A stretch of DNA of 33,849 nucleotides from Acetobacteraceae bacterium (GTDB lineage Bacteria > Pseudomonadota > Alphaproteobacteria > Acetobacterales > Acetobacteraceae): NCBI GenBank assembly GCA_947478535.1, contig CANJXD010000004.1, forward strand, positions 1 through 33,849, given 5' to 3'. A program made the position numbers and the translations under genes. Numbering within the stretch: position 1 is the stretch's first letter; every line of letters starts with the position of its first letter. The notes under the pieces were generated by a model. It ran no database searches, was not told where the DNA came from, and saw only the letters and a list, made by a program, of their open reading frames with translations. This document shows, piece after piece, positions 25,676 to 33,058 of this stretch.

Positions 25676-26562
25676 CGGCGCCTTTGCTCCGCGTAGAAGG
25701 GCTGCGCCGGCACTATGCCAGCGGCGGCGGATTCTTCGGGCGCTCACGCTACGTCACGCGCGCCGTCGATGACGTGTCCTTCACGGTGATGCCCGGGGAA
25801 ACACTCGGCCTCGTCGGCGAAAGTGGCAGCGGGAAAAGCACGACGGGGCGCCTCGTCATGGGGCTTGAGGCGCCGGATGCGGGCAGCGTGGTGTTCGATG
25901 GCACGATGCTGACATCGCTCTCGGCCAACGCCCGGAAACCCTTCCGCCGGCGCATGCAGATCGTCTTCCAGGACCCCTATGCAGCACTGAACCCGCGCAT
26001 GCGCGTCGGTGACTTCGTGGAGGAACCGCTGATCGTCCACGGCCTGCCCGGCGGGCGGGACAAGGTTGCGGAGCTGTTCCGCACCGTGGGGCTGGACCCA
26101 GCCTTCATGGGCCGCTTCCCGCACGAATTCAGCGGCGGCCAGCGCCAGCGCATCGGCATCGCGCGCGCCATCGCGCTCGGCCCGGAATTCCTGGTGGCGG
26201 ATGAGCCGATCACGGCGCTCGATGTCTCGATCCAGGCGCAGATCATCAACCTGTTCCAGGATCTGCAGGAAAGCATGGACCTCGCGCTGCTGTTCATCGC
26301 GCATGACCTGTCCATGGTCCGCTACCTCTGTACCCGCGTCGCCGTGATGCTGCGCGGGCGCATCGTGGAGATGGGGCAGACGGACGCGGTCTTCGGCGAT
26401 GCGCGGCACCCCTATACGCAAGCGCTGCTCTCCGCCGTGCCGATCCCCGACCCAGCCCGGGAACGCGGCCGCCAGCGGCTCGCCTTCGATGCCGGCGCCT
26501 TCACCTTCCCCCCCGATGCCGCGCTGCGCGATATCGGTGACGGACATTTCGTGCTGACATGA
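25672..26562 (+). CDS. ABC transporter ATP-binding protein, DppF-like
   Basis: The second ATPase of the peptide importer, 296 residues, slightly shorter than most DppF proteins because the C-terminal extension is trimmed and lacks the usual Cys motif. Motifs are Walker A GESGSGKS (49-56), Q-loop VFQDPYAALNPRM (from 98), signature FSGGQ (153-157), Walker B FLVADE (173-178) and switch His in IAHDLSMVRYL. It forms the expected heterodimer with the DppD-like subunit, completing DppBCDF. The binding protein is not adjacent but two genes further on (28426). The next gene begins 33 bases after its stop with its own ribosome binding site. Confidence 0.94.
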   Translation: MTAPLLRVEGLRRHYASGGGFFGRSRYVTRAVDDVSFTVMPGETLGLVGESGSGKSTTGRLVMGLEAPDAGSVVFDGTMLTSLSANARKPFRRRMQIVFQDPYAALNPRMRVGDFVEEPLIVHGLPGGRDKVAELFRTVGLDPAFMGRFPHEFSGGQRQRIGIARAIALGPEFLVADEPITALDVSIQAQIINLFQDLQESMDLALLFIAHDLSMVRYLCTRVAVMLRGRIVEMGQTDAVFGDARHPYTQALLSAVPIPDPARERGRQRLAFDAGAFTFPPDAALRDIGDGHFVLT

Positions 26563-26595
26563 GGGCGGGCAGGATGCACGCTGGAGGATTACCGC

Positions 26596-27579
26596 ATGAC
26601 GCAAGCTGATCTCGTGCGCGCAACCATCGCCGGTGAGGCGACACCGCGCCCCGCCTATTCTTTCTGGACGCATTTTCCCGGCACCGACCTCGATCCCGAG
26701 GCCATTGCGCGGGAGACAGTGGCGTTCACCCGCGCGACGCGGGCCGACTTCGTGAAATCCATGCCGAACGGCCTCTACGTCGTGGAGGATTGGGGCGTCC
26801 GCGCCGACTTCTCCGAGATCGCCAAGGGTGGCGTCGCCAAGGTGACGGAAAGCCCCATCGCCACCGCCGCCGACTGGGCGCGGGTGCAGCGGCTGGACCC
26901 GACCGCGGGCGCGCTGGGGCGCGAATTGCGCCACCTGCGCCTGGTGGTGGAGGCGCTGGGGCCGGATGTGCCGGTGCTCGCCACCGTCTTCTCCCCCGTC
27001 ACCATCGCGAAGAAGCTGGCGGGCGGCGCCGGCTTCGCGCGGCATGCGGCGGATCATCGCGCGGCGGTGCAGGACGCGCTCACCGTGATGGCGGATACCA
27101 CCGCCGCATTCTCCCGCGCCGCCATCGCGCTGGGCTGCGCCGGCGTGTTCTTCGCCGTGCAGGATGCGACGAGCGAGACGGGTGAGGACGCCTATCGCGC
27201 GGACTATCTGGCACATGACATCGCGGCGCTGAACGGCGCGCGGGGCGGCTGGTTCAACGCCGTGCACATGCATGGCGACGACATCCTGTTCGACGTGCTG
27301 AAGGACCTGCCGCTGCCCGTGCTGAACTGGCATATCGGGGAGACCTCACCCTCCATCGCGGAGTACCGCAAGGCGGGCGGGGCGAAAGCGGTCCTCGGCG
27401 GGTTGCGGCGCATGCCGATCACCCAGGGGAACATGGCGGCGATCGAGGATGATCTGGCGGCGATCCACGCGGCGAATGGCGGGTGCGGCGTGCTGATCTC
27501 GCCGGGCTGCGTCATCCGCCATCCCGTCGATACCGCCGTGCTGCAACGCATCGCCGCGCGCATCCGGGGCGAGGCATGA
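26596..27579 (+). CDS. URO-D superfamily protein, methyltransferase-like rather than HemE
   Basis: A 327-residue TIM-barrel protein of the uroporphyrinogen decarboxylase superfamily. GGAGG lies just before ATG 26596. It lacks the N-terminal Arg-rich motif (RQAGRYL) that HemE uses to bind porphyrin, and has TPRPAYSFWTHFPGTDLDPE instead, so heme synthesis is improbable. Near the C terminus H224-M-H226 is followed 79 residues later by C305 (SPGCVI). This matches in position the H-x-C-x(n)-C zinc site of MtaA/CmuA-type corrinoid methyltransferases, with His in place of the first Cys. A metal-dependent methyl or carboxyl transfer is therefore plausible. No corrinoid protein gene is nearby. The stop overlaps the hydrolase gene by ATGA. 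Confidence 0.88.
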   Translation: MTQADLVRATIAGEATPRPAYSFWTHFPGTDLDPEAIARETVAFTRATRADFVKSMPNGLYVVEDWGVRADFSEIAKGGVAKVTESPIATAADWARVQRLDPTAGALGRELRHLRLVVEALGPDVPVLATVFSPVTIAKKLAGGAGFARHAADHRAAVQDALTVMADTTAAFSRAAIALGCAGVFFAVQDATSETGEDAYRADYLAHDIAALNGARGGWFNAVHMHGDDILFDVLKDLPLPVLNWHIGETSPSIAEYRKAGGAKAVLGGLRRMPITQGNMAAIEDDLAAIHAANGGCGVLISPGCVIRHPVDTAVLQRIAARIRGEA

Positions 27580-28415
27580 CGCGCATCCCCATCGCCGGCG
27601 CAGAGCTGCTGGTGGAGGATACCGGCACGGCGAAGCGCGGCACCATCATCCTCGTGCATGGCGGCCGTGGCATCGGTGACCATAGCGGGGAGTTGGAGGC
27701 GTATCGCCCGCTATCGGACGAATACCGGCTGATCGCCTATGACCAGCGCGGCTGCGGCCAATCCTCCCTAACCCCACCCTTCACCTTCGACCGCCTGGCC
27801 GATGACCTGGAGGAACTGCGCGTGACGCTGGTCGGCGCACCCTGCATCATCCTCGGCGGGTCCTTCGGCGGCATGATCGCGCTGACCCATGCGCTGCGGC
27901 ATCCAAGCGCCGGGAGCCACCTCATCCTGCGCGGCACGGCGCCGAGCCACCACCATGAGGCGGAGGCCGTCGAGAACATCAAGGCGCGGCTGCACAAGGC
28001 GACCAGCGCGTCCGTCCGCATGGTGGAGAAGATGTTCTCCGAGGATGTGGTGGACGATGCCGAATTGCGCCTGATCTGGGCCGCGCTGCAGCCGCTGTAC
28101 TACGAACGCTTCGACCCCGATGCCTCGATGGAGCGCACGCGGCGGATGCACTTCCACGCGAAAACCCACAACGATCTTTTCGCGAACAAGGACTACGATC
28201 TTCGGCCATCGCTGCCGGGGATCGCGGTGCCCACCCTGGTTGTCTGTGGCGCGGCGGATTGGATCTGCCCGCCATCGCAGTCCAGGCTGATCGCGGAGGC
28301 CGTGCCCGGGGCCGAACTCATGATGGTCGAGGGCGCGAACCATTCGGTGCATGTGGAAGCGCGTGACGCGGTGCTGGCCCGTGTGCGACGCTTCCTGTCG
28401 GAACACGGGGCATAG
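27576..28415 (+). CDS. Alpha/beta hydrolase, proline iminopeptidase-like
   Basis: A 279-residue alpha/beta-fold hydrolase of the peptidase S33 / AB_hydrolase_1 type. The complete triad is visible: Ser96 in the nucleophile elbow GGSFGG, Asp228 in CGAADWICPP and His256 in EGANHSVH. The oxyanion region is VHGGRGIGDHS (about 27-37), and YDQRGCGQSS (55-64) is the DxRGxGxS phrase common in proline iminopeptidases. ATG 27576 overlaps the upstream stop (ATGA); a longer frame from 27483 is rejected. The gene is ten bases upstream of the next binding-protein gene. An aminopeptidase, amidase or lactone hydrolase role in the same breakdown pathway would fit. Confidence 0.9.
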   Translation: MTRIPIAGAELLVEDTGTAKRGTIILVHGGRGIGDHSGELEAYRPLSDEYRLIAYDQRGCGQSSLTPPFTFDRLADDLEELRVTLVGAPCIILGGSFGGMIALTHALRHPSAGSHLILRGTAPSHHHEAEAVENIKARLHKATSASVRMVEKMFSEDVVDDAELRLIWAALQPLYYERFDPDASMERTRRMHFHAKTHNDLFANKDYDLRPSLPGIAVPTLVVCGAADWICPPSQSRLIAEAVPGAELMMVEGANHSVHVEARDAVLARVRRFLSEHGA

Positions 28416-28425
28416 GAGAGGCAGA

Positions 28426-29946
28426 ATGAACAGCATGGCATTCCCGCGCCGCGTGGCACTCGCCGCGCTGATGGCGGCCGGCATCGCGGCCGGCATGGCG
28501 GACACCGCGCTCGCGCAGCCGCGCAACCTGACCATCGCGCTGCCGACCAATGTGAACACGTTGGACCCGCACAACACGACGACGATCGCCACCGATCTTT
28601 CCGTCATCAGCCATATCCACGCGGCACTGCTGGTGCGCGGCCCGGACCTGAAGCTGCAACCGCAGCTCGCCACCGCCTGGCGCGCGGTGGATGACACGAC
28701 CTGGCGCTTCACGCTGCGCGCCGGCGCCACCTTCTCGAATGGCGAGGCACTCGATGCCGAAGCCGTGAAGTGGAATTTCGAGCGGGTGATGAACCCCGCG
28801 AATAATGCGCGGGTGCGGCCCTGGCTCGCGCTGGTGTCGGAGGTATCCGTTCTCTCCCCCACCGAGATCGAGGTGAAGACGCGCAGCCCCTACCCCGCGC
28901 TCGCCGACCAGCTTTCCACCTTCTTCCTGCTGCCGCCGCGCTGGACGCAGGGCAACAACCCCGCCAACTCCGCCGTGGGTGCCGGCCCCTATGAATTGCG
29001 GCAGTTCACCAGCGGCGACCGCGCCGTCGTCGTCGCGCGGCCGAGCTGGTTCGGCGAACGCCCGGCCTTTGATACCGTGACGTTCCGCGTCATCCCCGAA
29101 GCCGGGGCGCGCATCGCGGCACTGATGGCGGGTGAGGTCGATCTCATCACCGGCGTGCCGCCGAGCGAGATGCGGCGCATCGACCAATCCGGCCGCGGCC
29201 GCACCGGGCATGTCGATTCCATCCGCTCCGTCTTCGTGAAGTACAACCTGCTGACCGCGCCGTTCCGGGACAATCGGGCGCTGCGCCAGGCGCTGAACGC
29301 CGCGGTGGACCGGGAGGCGATTCGCGATGCGATCTGGAACGGCATCGGCAGCACCTCCACCTGCCAGGTGCTGACGCCGGCCTATTTCGGCTACAACGAA
29401 GCCCTGCGCGCCCCCGCCTTCGACCAGGCGCGCGCACGCCGCCTGTTGCAGGAAGCGGGCGTGCGGCCGGGGCAGCTCACCATCGAATTCGAGGTGCCGG
29501 TCGGCCCGTATCTGCTCGCGCAGGAAATCACCCAGGCCGTCGCCGCGCAGCTGGAGGAGATCGGCGTCCGCACGCGGATTGTCGAAATGGAATTCGGCGC
29601 CTGGATGAACAAGTATCTGCGCGGGCCGAATATGGGGCAGATGGCCTATCTCTCCCAGGCTTGGCCGACGCTGGATGCGGATGGGCTGCTGGCGCTGTTC
29701 GAAAGCGGCAGCCCCTATGCCTATTGGAACGACGAGCCCTTCACGAACCTGCTGCGCCAGGCGCGGCAGACCACCGATGCCACGCGCCGCCGCGCCATCT
29801 ACACGGAGGCGACGCAGCGCATGTGCGACGAGGCGCCGATCCTGTTCCTGTTCACCCAGCCCGTGACCTACGCGACCTCGAACCGCATCACCTGGCAAGC
29901 GCGCGGCGATGACTGGCTGCGCGCGGGTGACATCACACCGCGCTGA
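28426..29946 (+). CDS. ABC transporter substrate-binding protein, SBP_bac_5 family (likely partner of DppBCDF)
   Basis: A 506-residue periplasmic binding protein. ATG 28426 follows AGGAGAGG and gives a signal peptide ending at about residue 30 (TALAQ-PR). Landmarks are VNTLDPHNTTTIATDL, ATFSNGEALDAEAVKWNFERVMNP, DNRALRQALNAAVDREAI and the C-terminal CDEAPILFLFTQP. It lacks the NRYV-D phrase shared by the three SBPs in the first 12 kb and belongs to a different branch, closer to glutathione/peptide binders. Its presence in the same operon as DppBCDF makes it the natural binding protein for that importer. The stop is four bases before the crotonase GTG. Confidence 0.94.
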   Translation: MNSMAFPRRVALAALMAAGIAAGMADTALAQPRNLTIALPTNVNTLDPHNTTTIATDLSVISHIHAALLVRGPDLKLQPQLATAWRAVDDTTWRFTLRAGATFSNGEALDAEAVKWNFERVMNPANNARVRPWLALVSEVSVLSPTEIEVKTRSPYPALADQLSTFFLLPPRWTQGNNPANSAVGAGPYELRQFTSGDRAVVVARPSWFGERPAFDTVTFRVIPEAGARIAALMAGEVDLITGVPPSEMRRIDQSGRGRTGHVDSIRSVFVKYNLLTAPFRDNRALRQALNAAVDREAIRDAIWNGIGSTSTCQVLTPAYFGYNEALRAPAFDQARARRLLQEAGVRPGQLTIEFEVPVGPYLLAQEITQAVAAQLEEIGVRTRIVEMEFGAWMNKYLRGPNMGQMAYLSQAWPTLDADGLLALFESGSPYAYWNDEPFTNLLRQARQTTDATRRRAIYTEATQRMCDEAPILFLFTQPVTYATSNRITWQARGDDWLRAGDITPR

Positions 29947-29950
29947 CGTC

Positions 29951-30715
29951 GTGATCCGGCTCAGCCATCCCGCGCCCGATCTCGCGCTGGTCACCATCGA
30001 CCGCCCGGCGAAGCGCAATGCGCTGGACCAGGCGGGATGGCGTGCGCTGGGCGATGTCTTTCGGGCCATGCCGCGCGCCGTGCGCGTGGCCGTGCTGACC
30101 GGGGCGGGTGGGCATTTCTGCGCCGGCGATGATATCCGCGATGCCGCCCGCGTCGCCGATGATGCGACGGCGCGCGCAGCCTATGACAGCGCTATCGCCA
30201 CCTGCTTCGCGGCGCTCAACCACGCGCCCTTCACCGTTGTCGCGGCCATCGAGGGGGTGTGCGTCGGCGGTGGGCTCAGCCTCGCCATGGGGTGCGATTT
30301 TCGTGTGGCGCGCGGTGATGCCGGCTTCGCCATCCCGGCGGCGCGGCTCGGCCTCACCTACCCCATCGCGCAATGCGGGCGGCTGCTGGCGCTGGTGGGG
30401 ATGAGCGGCGCGCGGCGCCTGCTGCTCGGCGGGCAGCGCCTCGATGCGGCGGAGGCGTTGCGGATCGGATTGGTCGATGACATCGCCGCGGAGCCCATCG
30501 CGGCGGCCTTCGCCATGGCGGAGCCAATGCGCGCCGCCGCGCCACTGACCGTTGCGGCGACGAAGCGCGCGCTCGATGCCCTGGCGACCGGCATGGTCGC
30601 GGCGGAGATCACCGCAATCGAGGCCTTGATGACAGCGGCCGTCGCGAGCGAGGATGCACGCGAAGGCCCGCGTGCCTTTGCCGAGAAGCGGCCGCCGCGC
30701 TTTACCGGGCGATAG
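29951..30715 (+). CDS. Crotonase-fold protein (enoyl-CoA hydratase/isomerase family) lacking both hydratase glutamates
   Basis: A 254-residue protein of the crotonase superfamily, whose members act on acyl-CoA thioesters. GTG 29951 is chosen because it gives the normal start (IRLSHPAPDLALVTIDRPAKRNAL) four bases after the previous stop; an ATG at 29909 would overlap the upstream gene by 38 bases. The oxyanion-hole segments HFCAGDDIRD (55-64) and EGVCVGGGLSLAMGCDF (101-117) are present. The two catalytic Glu of enoyl-CoA hydratase, 20 residues apart, are replaced by Ser110 (GGGLSLA) and Ala130 (IPAARLG). Water addition to an enoyl-CoA is therefore unlikely; isomerase, hydrolase or decarboxylase chemistry remains possible. 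No CoA ligase or thiolase is nearby. Confidence 0.9.
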   Translation: MIRLSHPAPDLALVTIDRPAKRNALDQAGWRALGDVFRAMPRAVRVAVLTGAGGHFCAGDDIRDAARVADDATARAAYDSAIATCFAALNHAPFTVVAAIEGVCVGGGLSLAMGCDFRVARGDAGFAIPAARLGLTYPIAQCGRLLALVGMSGARRLLLGGQRLDAAEALRIGLVDDIAAEPIAAAFAMAEPMRAAAPLTVAATKRALDALATGMVAAEITAIEALMTAAVASEDAREGPRAFAEKRPPRFTGR

Positions 30716-30725
30716 GAGCAGCGCC

Positions 30726-31694
30726 ATGAGCATCGGTCGTCGATTTCTTCTCAGCGCCGCCGCGCTACCGCTGCTGGCAGGCCGTGCGCGGGCGCAGGGA
30801 TTCCCGACGCAACCCGTGCGGCTGGTGGTGCCCTTCGCAGCGGGCGGCGCGGTGGATTTCGTCGGCCGCCTCGTCGGCATGGAAATGGCTGCCCGGCTCG
30901 GGCAATCCGTGGTGGTGGAAAACCGCACGGGCGCGGCGGGCGCCATCGGCGCGCAATTCGTCGCCCGCGCGGCGCCGGATGGCCACACGCTGATGATGAC
31001 GCCGCTGACGAACTTCGCGATGCTCGCGGGCTTCCCCGGCAACAACCTGGCGCTCGACATGGCGAAGGACTTCGTCTCAGTCGGCACCATCGGCGCGGTA
31101 CCGCTGGTGGTGGCCATCAATCCGCGCCTGCCCGTGAACACGCTGGCGGAGCTGATCGCGCATATCCGTGCAAAGCCTGGCGAGGTTGCCTATGCGTCCT
31201 CCGGCAATGGATCGACCGAACATCTCGCGGGCGAATTCTTCGCCAGCCTCACCGGCACGCGGATGCTGCATGTGCCCTATCGCGGGGGCGCGCCGGCGCT
31301 GGCGGATGTGATCGCGGGGCAGGTGCCGCTGATGTTCGCGACGGCGCCGAATGTGCTGCAGAACGGTGGCACGCTGAAGGTCCTGGCCATCGCGACCGCC
31401 ACCCGCAGCGCCGCCCTGCCGCAGGTGCCGACGACCGGCGAGGCTGGCCTGCCGGGCTTCGAGGTGTCCTCCGTCTATGGCTTCCTCGCCCCCGCCGGGA
31501 CTCCGGCGCCGGTGGTGGAACGGCTGAACCGGGACATGGTCGCCGCCGTGGCCTCCCCTGCAGTAAGCGAGCGCCTGCGGGTGCAGGGCGTGGAGGCCGC
31601 GCCGTCATCCCCGCAGGACGCCGCCGCGCTGCTGGCGCGGGAGCTCGAACGCTGGGCGAAGGTGATCCGCGAGGCGCGCCTCACGCTGCAATAG
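30726..31694 (+). CDS. Tripartite tricarboxylate transporter receptor, Bug/TctC family
   Basis: A 322-residue periplasmic binding protein of the Bug (TctC) family, which typically binds carboxylates and serves TctAB membrane proteins. TAGGAGC precedes ATG 30726. The signal peptide (MSIGRRFLLSAAALPLLAGRARAQ) has two arginines before the hydrophobic part. Hallmarks are VRLVVPFAAGGAVDFVGR (31-48), VVVENRTGAAGAIGA (62-76), APDGHTLM and YRGGAPALADVIAGQV. No TctA or TctB gene is in the window, as is common for Bug proteins, which often outnumber permeases. It is the last gene of the hyuA block, and its end overlaps the convergent TPR gene by 14 bases. Confidence 0.93.
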   Translation: MSIGRRFLLSAAALPLLAGRARAQGFPTQPVRLVVPFAAGGAVDFVGRLVGMEMAARLGQSVVVENRTGAAGAIGAQFVARAAPDGHTLMMTPLTNFAMLAGFPGNNLALDMAKDFVSVGTIGAVPLVVAINPRLPVNTLAELIAHIRAKPGEVAYASSGNGSTEHLAGEFFASLTGTRMLHVPYRGGAPALADVIAGQVPLMFATAPNVLQNGGTLKVLAIATATRSAALPQVPTTGEAGLPGFEVSSVYGFLAPAGTPAPVVERLNRDMVAAVASPAVSERLRVQGVEAAPSSPQDAAALLARELERWAKVIREARLTLQ

Positions 31695-33006
31695 CGCGCG
31701 GCAGGACGCAGGCGGCTTCCCAGGCCCCCGGCGCACGCCGCGCGGCACGCGTCGTCAGCAGGCGGTCCAGCAGGGCGGTATCGCCGCTATCGCGTACGGC
31801 GCGGATCAGCAGGCGCTCGAACAGGTCCCGCTGCGCGTGGCTGCCGCCGATGGCGCGCAGCCCGTCATGGATCGGCAGCAGGGCGGCAACGGCGCCCCGC
31901 GCATCACCGCGCGCGGCCGCGAGAAGACCGGCAGCGGCGGGAAGCCCGATGCGGGCGAGCAGGCGGGATTGCGTATCGGTGCCCGTCATCGCCTGACGGC
32001 GCAGCAGGTCCAACTGCTGGGCCAGCGCCACCGGTCGCCGCGCCGCGGCCAGCGCCAGGAGCTGATGCAGTTCGAAGAAGACGACGCCGCTGCGGGTCGT
32101 CGCGTGCTCCGCCAGTGCTTCCCATCGCCGGCCGATCGCGACACCCTGCGCTTCCAGCCGCCAGAGCAGCGACGCGGCATTGGCGAAATCGCGCCGGTCC
32201 TCGCAGAGACCGGCGGCGACGCTGCCATCGAACAGCGCCAGGGCCGCATCGCCATCCCCCGCATGCAGATGGAACAGCGCGGCGTGCCAGTGCAGATGCC
32301 GCCCGAAGGCGCCGCCAGCGGCCAGCCGCGGTTGCAGGGCGCCGATCCAGGCCAGCCCCTGCCGCGCCCGGCCCTCCCCTTCCATCACATGCGCGACGGC
32401 ATGCGCGCCCCAAAGGTCATCCGGCGCGAGCATCACGCCGGCGCGCCCCGAAAGCTCGGCGGCCGCACGATCCCCGGTTTCCTCCAACGCGAAGGCATGG
32501 CAGCCGAGGATATAGCCCTGCCCCGGCACGTCCCGCCCCCAGGCAGGCAGCGCGGATTCCACTGCGAGGCGCATGGCGACCGCATCGCCCAGCATGAAAC
32601 GGATGCCATGCGACAGCTTCAGCGCCAGCGCATCGAGCGGCGCGGCCCGCAGGGCGCCTTCCAGCAGGCTGGCCGCGACGTCCATCTCGCCCCGCTCGGC
32701 CCAGGCGGCCAGGGCCTCGATGAAGGCAGCCTCACGGGCAGTCGCGCCACGCTCCCGCGCGCTGGCGCGGGCGGCGGTCAGGTGATGCAGGGCCTGCGGA
32801 TGCAGCGCCTCGCGCGCCTGCATCAGGGCGGCAAACCCGGCCAGGACATGCGCGGCCAGGAGGTGCGGGTCGAGGGCGAAGGTCGCCTTCAGCCGCTCCC
32901 CCAGATCGGCACGATGGGCAAGCAGCGCGCCCACCGCGCCATCCAGCGCCGCAACCGCTTCCGTCGAGGTGGTCGTGACCACCAGGCCCCTGATATCCCG
33001 TTCCAT
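31681..33006 (-). CDS. TTC38-like tetratricopeptide-repeat protein
   Basis: A 441-residue helical-repeat protein resembling the TTC38 family, whose function is unknown. The N terminus carries the family-type opening (DIRGLVVTTTSTEAVAALDGAVGALLAHRADLGERL) followed by a loosely repeated helix-turn-helix pattern with many Ala, Leu and His residues through the whole length. A conserved-looking central phrase is WGAHAVAHVMEGEGRARQGL. No signal peptide or membrane segment. A GGAGG sequence lies about ten bases before the ATG at 33006. Its 3' end overlaps the convergent Bug gene. Downstream (minus strand) of another Bug gene, it may share that gene's transcript. It is probably a scaffold or binding protein rather than an enzyme. 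Confidence 0.85.
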   Translation of the reverse strand: MERDIRGLVVTTTSTEAVAALDGAVGALLAHRADLGERLKATFALDPHLLAAHVLAGFAALMQAREALHPQALHHLTAARASARERGATAREAAFIEALAAWAERGEMDVAASLLEGALRAAPLDALALKLSHGIRFMLGDAVAMRLAVESALPAWGRDVPGQGYILGCHAFALEETGDRAAAELSGRAGVMLAPDDLWGAHAVAHVMEGEGRARQGLAWIGALQPRLAAGGAFGRHLHWHAALFHLHAGDGDAALALFDGSVAAGLCEDRRDFANAASLLWRLEAQGVAIGRRWEALAEHATTRSGVVFFELHQLLALAAARRPVALAQQLDLLRRQAMTGTDTQSRLLARIGLPAAAGLLAAARGDARGAVAALLPIHDGLRAIGGSHAQRDLFERLLIRAVRDSGDTALLDRLLTTRAARRAPGAWEAACVLPRAIAA

Positions 33007-33058
33007 CGCCGCAATGCCTCCATCTTCAAGGGAGACTTCGCGGCAATGGGGCGGAAGG

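Noticed and set aside
26596..27579. Annotation as HemE (uroporphyrinogen decarboxylase of heme synthesis)
   Set aside because: The porphyrin-binding N-terminal motif is absent and the gene lies in a transporter operon without other heme genes.
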